Source: Punctularia strigosozonata HHB-11173 SS5 (taxonomy: Eukaryota; Basidiomycota; Agaricomycetes; Corticiales; Punctulariaceae). Taken from it: DNA of 64,000 nucleotides. Under the pieces are notes generated by a model. It was not told the origin of the DNA and ran no database searches. It saw nothing but the letters and a program-made list of their open reading frames with translations. Position 1 is the stretch's first letter. Every line of letters starts with the position of its first letter. The stretch covers positions 454,953-518,952 of the forward strand of contig NW_006767433.1 of NCBI RefSeq assembly GCF_000264995.1. Direction: 5' to 3'. Position numbers and translations under genes: made by a program. Positions 54,060 to 64,000 of the stretch are shown piece by piece.

Positions 54060-55260
54060 TGCGGCTTCTTACCCTTCTTACCCCCCTTAGCTTGCGTAGA
54101 GGGGGCAGGGGGGGCAGGGGGCTGCAGCACTTCAACCTTGGGCACCCGGAGGTCCATGACCTGACCTTCATGTTGTGCAACTATCAGGTCGAAGTCAGAA
54201 AGAAAATCTAATGACACTATCAGAAAAATAAGAGACTACTTACTACGTGCCTCCATCGAGGTCATCACAGACTGCATGGCCGGCAAAGTAGGCTGGACAT
54301 CGAGTTTGATCTTTGCGGACTTCCACACAATCTTACCCTTGCCACTGATTTCAATTGGGACAAGTTCTTCCTCCGCTTGCTGCTTGTTAAGGAGAGCCAG
54401 GAGCTTACACTCCTTTGCCTCATGATGTGCAATATCACGGTATCAGTTCTGAATGCAGAACTGACAATCCTATATTAGGGGTATCAGTTTGAATCTGATC
54501 CATTAGCATTCAAAGTATAGGACATCACACACCTTGATAAGCTCCATCACAATGGTGGTGTCCTTGGAGAGGTCGACTTGAAGGGAAAACTTGATCACCT
54601 GAAGGCGGGGAAGATTGATTCCGAGGAGTTTGATATCCCAGCGTGGCACCTTAAGCTTTTCCTCCTCGATATTGGCACTATAAAGCAATACAAATTCAAT
54701 CTGTATAAGTGAAGGACCTATTGTTCAAAAACCATAACCGACTTACACTCACGACACAATCATCAACTTAGTGATCCCCTTCTTCTTACCACCAGCTGCA
54801 TTGAGTGCTGCGATGGCGACCAAGAATTGCCCCTCCAGACACCTAACAAATGTGCAACCTGCACTTGACAGAGTTTTGAGCCGAATTTGGGAAAAAAAGA
54901 CCCATCCACAAGATTGACATAAGTGACCCATCTGCTCAGCTTAAGTTTCTGATCAAAGGTACCCTCTGACCAGTTCTCATGCACATGAGGCCATATGGAG
55001 AGTTTCGGTTCAGATTCGGGCTTTAGGGCAAAGCCAATGTAGCCCTGTCCGTTGAACTGCTCGACTGACACAGTGTTCCATCCAATCTATCCTATGGACT
55101 GATTCAATATAAAGACTATAAGTACGGGTAAGAATGGCTTTCTTACCTGTCACATCCATCACTTCTCCGTGCAGAAAGTCCAAGTCTTTGGGTCTAAAGA
55201 GACAATAAGAACTGCCTTCCTAGCCCCCAACAATTTTGCCTGCGTATCCAAATCCATCCT
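54060..55260 (-). pseudogene. Multi-exon hypothetical gene cut by a solo LTR
   Basis: Minus-strand exon-like pieces: about 55250-55195 (MDLDTQAKLLGARKAVLIV), about 55,075-54,845 (VEQFNGQGYIGFALKPESEP, WPHVHENWSEGTFDQKLKLS, YVNLVDGSFFPKFGSK), 54,835-54,755 (EGQFLVAIAALNAAGGKKKG), 54,680-54,530 (KVPRWDIKLLGINLPRLQVI, VDLSKDTTIVMELIK), 54,430-54,250 (LALLNKQQAEEELVPIEISG) and 54,200-54,060 (EGQVMDLRVPKVEVLQPP then a Lys/Gly-rich tail). The solo LTR at 53,411-54,059 interrupts the Lys-rich C terminus. Splice joins were not all resolved. No family recognised; another unknown transposon gene is also possible. Confidence 0.45.
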
Positions 55261-56895
55261 GGTAGCAAGGGCCTGCACAGAGTCAGACCCCACACAATAA
55301 TATCATCACTGCCACTGCAACAATTGACTGCCTGGAAACTCGAGGAGTACAGGCCAAATGAAACAAGAGGGCCAAAGGAAAAGCCCAGACGAGCTGAAGC
55401 AACAGTTGCCGCCACTGCGACAACCAACTGCCTGGAAACTCAAGGGCGTGGTGCAGAAAAGAGGGCTGAGGGAAAAGCATGGATGAGTGAGCCTGTGGGT
55501 CGACAGAACAGAATAATAGCATTACTTGAGGTCGAGGTACAGGCTAGCACATCCCCTGAAAGCTCGACTCTCAGACGTGTGGTGGCCAATTGCAAGATGA
55601 AGGAACGATGACATGTATGAAGGTGGTTCACATTATGTAATCAAAGCTGGATTCACATGCCTCTGTCGCACCTCCCTGGCTCTCGTAGTACAATTGCCGC
55701 GAGTCAAGCTGAGTCTAGCCAAGTTGACCATGGTGTTGATATCTAGGTTCCAAAGTAAGGAGCCTAAACAAATTGTCGTCAGATGTTACGGATGGTAGGA
55801 TCGGCATGGACTCACGAGGCCCGAAGCTTTGCACTTCAGGGTGTTTCCTTTTTGTGGATGCTTGGGCGTCTCTGACCGCGCGCCTATATGACCCAAACCT
55901 TCAGCACTACACATTAGACCTGCGCTATGTTGCCATACCTAGTCATGATGGAGTACGCGCCAACCGTGGTGACAGTTCTGCAGGGCTTATATAGACCTTT
56001 CACGTCTGATCCCTATACCCAGCGGCATGAGCATGCAAAGTCAAAATAACAGACGATAGTAGCGTACATGGGGACATCACATAGAATTTTGTTGATCAGG
56101 GAGGCCGCACTTTGTGCCACAAGATATAGAGGAATGGGTACTGTCATGAACACTTACTCATGACACTAACAATACGGCATTTGATGACTAAAATGCCGAT
56201 GTACTAGTACGACTCAGCAACTGCGACCCAGATTATGACCTGGACATGACTCATACGACTCTATGGAACATTGTACAAGAACTTTCCAGTAGTCCCTACA
56301 GCAGTCTATGCTATTCAACAAGTACTTGTACAGTAGTATATAAGATGCTAGCTGAAGCCGATGGACTTCAGCTTGTCCATTTGTTATACACGCCCTTAGC
56401 GTGACAACAATTGATGGCTCGGCGCGATCTCTAAGACTACCGCTCTAAGACACCTGGCCAACCTGTAGCTTTCTGGTCACTGAGGTCATTGTCGGAGGCA
56501 ACATCTTGGTGTCTGATGATATCGTGCTCGGCTGCCCCCATCACCAACTGCAACACAAGATTCACCTCAACACATTGTTAGCTTTTGATGGCAGTGGCAT
56601 GCTACCAGTATCGTCAACCACTATGAACTTAGCCATGCGGGCTTTTATGCACTGGAAGATCACATCTCCCCATACTTTCCCAAGCCCAACCATTGTAGAT
56701 CTTGAGTGTAGTCCAGTCCTTGTGACATGTACGTTGTCCCATAAGTACGATACAGGTAACAGGACACACTCAATCTTACCGAAAAGAAAAAGAAAAATAT
56801 GTACAATCCAAGTCCAAGTTCCAAAGTGATTCTGCAGAATCCGCGCTGAGTCCAAAGTTCAGTTGGGTGTAGGAAACATATGGAAGGTTCCTGTG
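55261..56895. other. No clear gene; scattered open frames
   Basis: Short ORFs such as 56506-56829 (+) and 55324-55611 (+) have no recognisable features. At about 55,316-55,440 an ACTGCCTGGAAACTC phrase occurs twice about 100 bp apart. Nothing supported as a gene. Confidence 0.35.
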
Positions 56896-57075
56896 TAACA
56901 GCGTAGGAGGCTGTGTGACGTGCTGTAGCAAGCTGGGAGCAAGGGAATGATGGATTGTAACCACCCCAGACTGATCCATCACCAACCTCAACACGGTCGA
57001 CTGCTACGCTACTAAGGGCCAATTTGTCCCGTACAGAGGACCAGTGAGGTGGGCACTGCAACACTTTGCTCATCA

Positions 57076-57182
57076 TCTGGCAAAACCCAGGAGCTATAGC
57101 ACCTATAGAGTGCTATGGTAGTGCTATGGTAGTAATCTATAGTATATATAGCCTGCCATAGCAATGTAGATTTTTCCTGAGA
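57076..57182 (-). repeat. Dispersed AT-rich repeat, copy 3 (inverted)
   Basis: Reverse complement of the repeat at 50,124-50,233, sharing TTTTGCCAGATG and CTATGGCAGGCTATATATA; it lies between two LTR pieces of the Copia mosaic. Confidence 0.7.
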
Positions 57183-57215
57183 TGTGGCTGCTATTGCCTT
57201 CGCATTGGACAACAG

Positions 57216-57500
57216 TGTTGAGGTTGGTGATGGATCAGTCTAGGTGGTTACCATCATTCCCCTTGGTCACCGCTTTTCTGGCTGCTCTGATCATCCTTTG
57301 ATGCTGGTCTCCTTGCTACATGTCTCCCATCTGTTCACATCAGTTGGCATTGGTTGGTTGACCACACAACTGATGCAACCGGTCCAACAGTCAGTTGGTT
57401 GCTCGGATCACTGATTCCAACTGTCCATCTCCACATGCTTGATCCCCATCTCCATAGCTTCGATATCTCCCTTTGTTACTTGTACCATAGCTTCCATCAT
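57216..57500 (+). repeat. Copia LTR piece, plus
   Basis: Begins TGTTGAGGTTGGTGATGG and follows the right LTR sequence to about 57,500, where Gag-coding sequence begins. Confidence 0.75.
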
Positions 57501-58871
57501 AGCTACGCTTGGCAAAGCAGTGCTCCTTGTCATGACCCTTCATCTCGCAGAAATCGCACAGGAGGTCCGCCTTGCTGGCCGTAGGCGTTGCAATGCGCAT
57601 GGCAGGGATTTCTGCAGAGGCAGAGCCATCCTGGCGGCCGTTCCGCGTCTGATGCTCCCGCACAAAGGCTTGAACAATCTCAGACTTGGTGGCATCCCGC
57701 TGAATGAGACCTGAAGTGAAGGAGTCATACTCCAGGGATCGAAGCATGGACATGGCAGCTAGATCTGCGAACAGCTGCTCGAGTGTGTAGCTGTCCGGGC
57801 ACAAGTCCTTGAAGGTCTGAACGAGGGTGTCCACCCTGGAGGCCAGGGAAGGCAGGGACTCGTCAAGCTGCTTTCTGACGGCGAAAACAGCGTCCAGAGC
57901 GTTGTAACACGCCCCAGACACCTTCTGGAGGTGGACTGATTGGAGCTTGGCCCAGATCAGAGGTGCATCCAGTTCGATGACGGTAAAATGAACATGCTGG
58001 GATGCATCCACTGCAAGGAACATGGCCCCAGCGGTCTGAGCCGACTTCTCGAGGTAGGTAATATGCTCTGGGTCCCCTGCACTCGGCTCCTTGATGGTTC
58101 CGATGACTATGAACCAGAGCTTGTTCTCAGCCAAGTAGGCCCACATCTCCTTCGCCCATTGGGCATAGTTGACGTCGTTCAGGGGCGTAACTACACAAGA
58201 GGAGGTGAGCTCTTTAGACGAGGACATGGTGTCCTGATGCTGGAGTGAGGTGGAGATAGGTGAAGTAGGTGATATATGGTGGTGATGATGATGATGCAAG
58301 GAGGGCAAAGTGAGCCGAGTTGTGGAGGTGTAGGATGGTGTGCAGTGCGTGTAAGACGTCCCAGGCGCGAAGAAGAGTCTGTCTAAGCTGTCTAACCACA
58401 TAGAAAAGCGAAAAGAGCCCATAGATCACGCAAATCACGCAAAACTAGTTACTTATAGATGGGGAGAGCCACACACGGACACAAACTTGACCCCTGCCAC
58501 ACACACAAAGGAATGGATACCCGGTGTGGCTTATTCCAGGGCTGAAAGGCGGCGAAACCAATCAAGGTAGACGGGGATAAACCCACTCCAAGTTCTGCCC
58601 ACCCAAGTGTTTATGTGTAGCTGTGGAAGCCCTATGTGTCTACAAGCGCTCGCAGGAGGTCAAGGGACCGTTAAAGCCTGTGGCAGCACGGAAAACGCGC
58701 AGGAGGGGACGGAGGAGGCGCAGGGAGCGCAGAGAGACGCTAGGGAGCGTAGAGCACCGCACAGATGTGCAGGGAGTGCCTGGGGAAGGCAGGAGGGTTG
58801 CAACAGCGGCAGAGACGTGTGTGCAGCAGCAGTAGCGTCGAAACAAGCGGTCAGAGTGCAGGGCTCATAAC

Positions 58872-59341
58872 CTAACAGCGTAGGAGGCTGTCTGACGCGC
58901 TGTAGCGAGCTGGGAGCAAGGAGGGAATGAAGCTGTGAGTCCAAGTCTATTGAGATACAACTAGGGACAGACGTGGGAGCAAGGGAATGAGGACTCTGGG
59001 CTTCATCCCTGCTCCCCAAATATATCTAGCTATGTGGAAGCTATGGTAACAAGTAACAAAGGGAGATATCCAAGCTATGGAGATAGGGATCAAGCATGTG
59101 GAGATGGACAGTTGGAATCAGTGATCTGAGCAACCAACTGACTGTTGGACCGGTTGCATCAGTTGTGTGGTCAACCAACTGATGCCAACTGATGCCAACT
59201 GATACCAACTGATGTGAACAGATGGGAGACATGTAGCCAGGAGACCAGCATCAAAGGATGATCAGAGCAGCCAGAAAAGTGGTGACCAAGGGGAATGATG
59301 GATGGTAACCACCCTAGACTGATCCATCACCAACCTCAACA
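58872..59341 (-). repeat. Copia LTR, minus
   Basis: Reverse complement of the right LTR, from TGTTGAGG at 59,341 down to CGCTGTTA near 58,872. The sequence beyond it on the minus strand reads GGTTATGAGCCC, a plausible primer-binding site. Confidence 0.8.
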
Positions 59342-62300
59342 AAAGTGATCTACTCGGCCGGTGTGGGCTCTGTGCGCTTCATGACGCAGATATGAGGGAA
59401 GCCTGGGCGGTTGCTCGAGTTTGAGCGTGTCCTGCATGTTCCTGACCTCGGGTCTAGTCTCCTCTCTGTGCTGTATTTAACTCGTGAACGTGGTTTCTCT
59501 GTCTCGATCGAGCGCGACGTGATCTCCTTCCGCCGATCAGGAGCTCTGCTGTTCACCGCGACGTGCAACTCCAACAATGCCGCTTACCTCGACGGCAGGA
59601 CAGTCCCACCTCTGCAGTTGGCTCAGCCGGCGAGTACCATCCCTCTGGACCTGTCCCTATGGCACAAGCGCTTCGCCCATGTCCACCACGGGGTGATAAA
59701 GCAGCTGATCGACCAGGGACTCGCCAAGGGCGTTTTCATTGCTTCCTCTGCACCCCCTGATCCCATTTGCGAGCCTTGCATTGCAGGCAAGCAGCGGCGT
59801 CCCGACGTGCCCAGGATCGCTCAGAACCGCGCCTCCAAGCCTCTGGATCTGCTGCACATGGACTTGCATGGTCCTGTGCCGGTCAGGACTCCGGAAGGCT
59901 ACCGGTACTGGCACCTGATTGTAGACGACTGCACGCGCATCTACGGCCTCTTCCTGCTTCGCAGCAAGGCGGATGCTTTCCCAGCTTTGCGACGCTTCGT
60001 CCAATGGGCGGAAAACAAGCTTGGGACGCGTGTTAAGGCGCTCAGGGATGACAAAGGCGGCGAGTGGATGTCCAAGGAGCAGGAGCGATGGTGTATAGAA
60101 CGAGGCATCGAGAGGCAGCACACCGTTTGCAACGAACCTCATCAGAACGGTGTTGCGGAGCGAGCTAACCAGTCCCTGGCCAACGGTGCAACCTCTTTGC
60201 TTGTTGAGTCAAGCTTGCCCCCGTCGTTTTGGGGTTATGCCGTCCAAACCTACGTCTATGCGCGCAACAGAGCGCCCACCTCTGCTCTGCCTTCGTCTCT
60301 GACACCCTACATCGCATTCTTTGGGGAGAAACCGGATGTGGACCACCTGAGGGCTTTCGGATGCGCTGCCTACGTGCACGTGCAGAAGGACCAACGCCGT
60401 GGCCTTCAATCCCACACCCAGAAGTGTGTGTTCATCGGTTATCCCTCAGAGTACAAGGGATGGCTCTTCTACAACGCGGAGACTGTTGTCTGTGGTGACT
60501 TGCCATCTCTCTGGCGCTTATTTCGCGTGGCTGTGGCCGCTTTAGCTTGTAGGCTGTGCTGACAGTTTTACTGGAGAGCCACAGACGAGTTGGGCACTTC
60601 ATTCTGCTCACTGTCTGTGCTCTCCAGGTAGGATAGCCCTCTCCATGTATTTACTTCATTCTGCTCACTGTCTGTGCTCTCCAGCTCGTTCTCGAGTGTT
60701 GTCCAGCTGCTAGACGCCCTCAGACAACAGAGACGAAGAAAGTCTTGATCTCCAATGTGGCCATCTTCGATGAACGCAGTTTTCCGGGTTTGAAGTCGGC
60801 CGCATGGGACGTTTCCAAGGACTTCTTGCTCGAGTCGTTGCCTTCGGAGTTGCCGGATCAGGTGGGAGTGGTTCCATCGCCCCCGGAACACCTCCAAGAC
60901 GAGTAGAAACCTGCCGTCCAAGCCTTGCCTGGTCCGGTGGGAGTGGGTGATCCTGCACCCCTTCCAGCAGCTCCTGATGCACCTGCAGAAGGTCCTGAGC
61001 TCCCTGCGCCTGCCCCGCCTCCTGAACATCTCCAGCCTGCTCCACAGGACGCTCCAGGTCCTAGTAGAGGGTCCAGAACGCGTCAAGCGTCCAAGCGTCG
61101 TGCCAGCTCTTCACCACCTCCAGAGTTTCGTCGCAGCACCCGGCACAGGACTCCACCCAAGCCTTGGTGGGAGGTTCCTAAGCTTCGCCCTCGCGAGCCA
61201 GCTCCTGTCATCGAGTCCGAGAGCTCCGAGAGCTCTGAGGACGAGCTGAATTTGCTCAGGCCGGGTGCAGATGACCCTGACTTGCAGGAGGCTCATATCG
61301 CCACTGCGGTCGAGGCAGGCATTGACTTCTTGGCCGGTGACTTCTTGGCCGGTGACTTCTTGGAGTTAGACAACGCTTTCCAGCACGCATTCGAGACCTG
61401 TCCTCTCAAGGCGGCTGCTCATAGCCCGGAGCCTCGCTCATACAAGGATGCCATGCGTTGTCCTGACTTTGACAGCTGGCATCAGGCGGCCGTTGAAGAG
61501 ATCGAAGCACACGTGCGCAACGGGACTTGAACCCTCGTTCAGCTGCCTCCAGACCGGAGAGCCATAGGCTGTCGTTGGGATTTCAAGGTCAAGCGCAATG
61601 CAGACGGTTCCCTAGAGTGCTGCAAGGCTCGATTGGTCGCCAAGGGCTTCAGCCAGCGCCCTGGGCTTCAGCCAGCGCCCTGGGCTCGATTACAACGAGA
61701 CCTTCGCCCCTACAGCCAAGTGGGCGACGAAGCCGACGCCGTAGACATTCCCAATGCGTTCCTCCACGGGGATTTAACGCAGGACGTCTACATGCTTCAG
61801 CCTGAGGGCTTCGAGCAGGGTGACAAGGACATGGTCTGCAAGCTCAACCGTTCTCTGTACGGTTTGAAGCAGGCCTCACGAGTCTGGTACCAGAAGCTGG
61901 ACGGTGCTCTGCAGGAGATGGGATTCGCTCGCACCCGGTGTGATCACTGCGTGTTTGTTTGGAGAAAAGGCACCACCCACATCATTGTGCCGGTCTACGT
62001 CGACGATCCGACGATTGTTGGCAGGACCAAGGCAGACAAGGATGCCGTAAAGGCTGAACTTGCTCGCCGCTTCAAACCGCGTGATCTCGGGCCCATCTCC
62101 TTGCTACTGGCCGTCGGTATCACTCGGGACCGTGCCAAGCGTCGGTTATCCATGGATCAGCGCCGTTACACTCAGGACATGCTGGACACCTTTGGAATGA
62201 CCGACTGCTCGCCGGTGCTCACTCCTATGGATCCAAACACTCGCTTGTCCGCGTCCATGTCACCCCAGACTCCGGAGGAGAAGGCAGAGATGGTGGGAGT

Positions 62301-62981
62301 TCCCTACATCAATGCCGTGGGCGCCCTGCTCTACCTGGCCATTGCCACTCGTCCAGACATTGCCCATGCGGTGGGAGTGCTGTCCCGGTTCTCTAAGAAC
62401 CCAGGTCCGCGTCATTGGACCGCCGTGAAGCATCTATTTCGCTACTTGAAGGGCACGCTTGACTACAAGCTGACCTTTTGGCCGGACGAGTCAGGAGAGC
62501 CGTTCACCTCCTTTGTGGACGCCGATCACGGTGGCAACCCTGACGACGGGCGCTCTACCTCCGGGTTTGTGCTCAAGATCGGCTCTGGAGCTGTAAGCTG
62601 GTCCAGCAAGCCCCAGACGACCGTTGCACTGTCTACAACCGAAGCCGAGTATGTGGCAGCCTGCTATGCCGGCCGAGAGGTCCTTTGGCTTCGCAACTTG
62701 CTCTCTGAGCTCGGGTTCGAAGCTACAGCCGCTCCCTCGAGACTCCGGATAGACAACCAGTCTGCCATCTCTGTGGCCAAGAACCCAGAACACCATGGGC
62801 GCATGAAACACCTTGATTTGGCGTTCTATTGGCTCAGGGACACCGTTGAGGCCGGTCTCATCACTGTGGACTACATTCCGAGGTCCCAGATGCCTGCGGA
62901 CGCTTTGACCAAGGCTCTAGGTGCTGCCAAGGTCGCAGAGTGCGCCAGGATGATGGGATTGACTTCTCCATCAGGTGGGAG

Positions 62982-63460
62982 TGTTGAGGATGGTGATGGA
63001 TCAGTCTAGGTGGTTACCATCCATCATTCCCCTTGGTCACCGCTTTTCTGGCTGCTCTGATCATCCTTTGATGCTGGTCTCCTGACTACATGTCTCCCAT
63101 CTGTTCACATCCGTTGGCATCGGTTGGCATCAGTTGGTTGACCACACAACTGATGCAACCAGTCCAACAGTCAGTTGGTTGCTCCACTGATTCCAACTGT
63201 CCATCTCCACATGCTTGATCCCTATCTCCATAGCTTCGATATCTCCCTTTGTCACCTGTTACCATGGCTTCCATCATAGCTAGATGTATTTAGGGAGCAG
63301 GGATGGAGCCCAGAGTCCTCAGACTTCGACTCACAGCTCCATTCCCTTGCTCCCAGGTCTGTCCCTAGTTATATCTCAATAGACTTCGACTCACAGCTCC
63401 ATTCCCTTGCTCCCAGGTCGCTACAGCGCGTCAGACAGCCGCTTCCTACGCTGTTAGGCA
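62982..63460 (+). repeat. Copia LTR, plus (right end)
   Basis: Begins TGTTGAGGATGG directly after the purine tract AGGTGGGAG and includes a duplicated TCGACTCACAGCTCC block (about 63,325-63,420). Confidence 0.8.
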
Positions 63461-63473
63461 AAGCTAACCCCGT

Positions 63474-63502
63474 TCCTAGGAGCTCCAGCCCGTGCTCTGA
63501 CA
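63474..63502 (+). repeat. Fragment of the 53,411-type LTR end
   Basis: GTTCCTAGGAGCTCCAGC...CTCTGACA matches the last ~29 bases of the solo LTR at 53,411-54,059 and abuts the Copia right LTR. Confidence 0.6.
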
Positions 63503-64000
63503 GCTATGGGTGCTATAGATCACGCTGCAATGGCTATATAGCACAGTGCCAATGCTATGGGCACTACAGACACTATGGCAATTTGGTAGTCATTATTTGC
63601 TCAATGGATGCCATGATTAATCAGACAAAAAACTAAAATACTTATGAATATATCAATAATGTTTGAAAGCAAATATTTGCTTTGCATAACAACCATCTAC
63701 AATATTACACTACTAGTGCTAGATGAACATCCCTGCCAGCTTACATAAGCATTCCATACAAACATAACCCTATGTGGAGGTGGCAAGGCAGTTCAACAAG
63801 CCACACCAGGTGTCAAACGGTGGAGGCAGAGGCAGCGAGCCTCACCAGGCTCGTTGAGAGTCGGAGGCAGCGGAGGCAGCAGAGGTAGAGGGGGAGGCAA
63901 GGGTGGAGGTGGAGGTGGGGACAAGGCAAACAATGAGCAATGTGGGGCTCATCAAGGAGCTGGGCAACAGGCAAGGACAGGGGAGGCAATGCTAAGCCTG
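63503..64000. other. AT-rich then purine-rich low-complexity DNA
   Basis: 63,503-63,600 carries CTATGGGCACTA-type repeats like those at 49.5 kb; 63,770-64,000 is rich in GGAGGCAG/GGTGGAGG. No gene seen before the window ends. Confidence 0.45.

Larger units (their letters stand above)
56896..63460 (+). mobile_element. Rearranged Ty1/Copia-type LTR retrotransposon (mosaic fossil)
   Basis: LTR copies lie at 57216-57500 (+), 58872-59341 (-) and 62982-63460 (+), with another LTR piece at 56896-56993 (-). A Gag part with the CCHC zinc knuckle CDFCEMKGHDKEHCF reads leftward (58422-57500), starting beside the minus LTR. A Pol part reads rightward: gag-pre-integrase and integrase (59411-60500, HKRFAHVHH...CEPCIAGKQ, LLHMDLHGPVPV), a Ser/Pro-rich linker, reverse transcriptase with YVDD (about 62,000) and RNase H (TEAEYVAACYAGREVLWLRN, about 62,640), followed by a purine-rich tract and the right LTR. 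The LTRs are very similar by eye, so the parts are young, but Gag and Pol run in opposite directions and the element is broken, with several breaks. Confidence 0.8.

Noticed and set aside
57391-63009. Gag and Pol as two separate functional host genes
   Set aside because: LTRs, zinc knuckle, integrase, RT and RNase H show one rearranged Copia fossil.

Overview
The window looks like part of a basidiomycete (Agaricomycetes-type) nuclear chromosome. Coding exons are GC-rich and broken by many 43-90 nt GT-AG introns. The recognisable host genes are fungal: GIGYF/Smy2-type GYF protein, laminarinase-like GH16 glucanase, CYC8/SSN6 corepressor, mitochondrial ClpP and Brl1/Brr6 nuclear-envelope protein. 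The DNA transposons are of the tnp2 type common in mushrooms. Several gene models were rebuilt by hand and close exactly in frame. No tRNA, rRNA or CRISPR array was found.

Region 1 (1-22,003) is a gene-rich host segment. In order: the 3' part of a GYF-domain gene (+); a secreted GH16 endo-beta-1,3(4)-glucanase (-); a large DnaJ/ankyrin/coiled-coil protein (-); a small SERF/4F5 protein (-); CYC8 (+); ClpP (-) with a 6-nt micro-exon; and, 169 bp away and divergent, a Brl1/Brr6-like gene (+) with a GC-AG intron. A 123-bp MITE with TA duplications lies just 3' of ClpP.

Region 2 (about 22,000-28,560) is repeat country: a broken Copia fossil (-), a decayed gene built from a repeated unknown ~150-residue module, and a 379-bp PIF/Harbinger-like MITE inserted in that gene.

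Region 3 (28,570-47,875) is the highlight: a 19.3-kb DNA transposon with 442-bp terminal inverted repeats that begin CACGGCGG and a TAT target duplication. It carries a tnp2 (CACTA/EnSpm-like) transposase and six cargo genes: two long hypothetical genes (A, B), three compact genes with closing models (C 180 aa, D 136 aa, E 308 aa) and a 374-aa WD40 protein. Ten copies of a hairpin motif around GCGAACCAC form two clusters, upstream of the leftmost gene and of the transposase, in the same orientation relative to each gene. A 296-N gap lies inside the transposase and is flanked by the same 54 bp on both sides, so it is probably an unmerged overlap.

Region 4 (47,876-64,000) is a TE graveyard: a degenerate ~70-bp minisatellite, a decayed pogo-like transposase, two inverted solo LTRs (one cutting the end of a hypothetical gene), a rearranged Copia element with LTRs in both orientations, and dispersed AT-rich repeats. 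The split between a compact host block and a nested-transposon block is sharp, near 22 kb.
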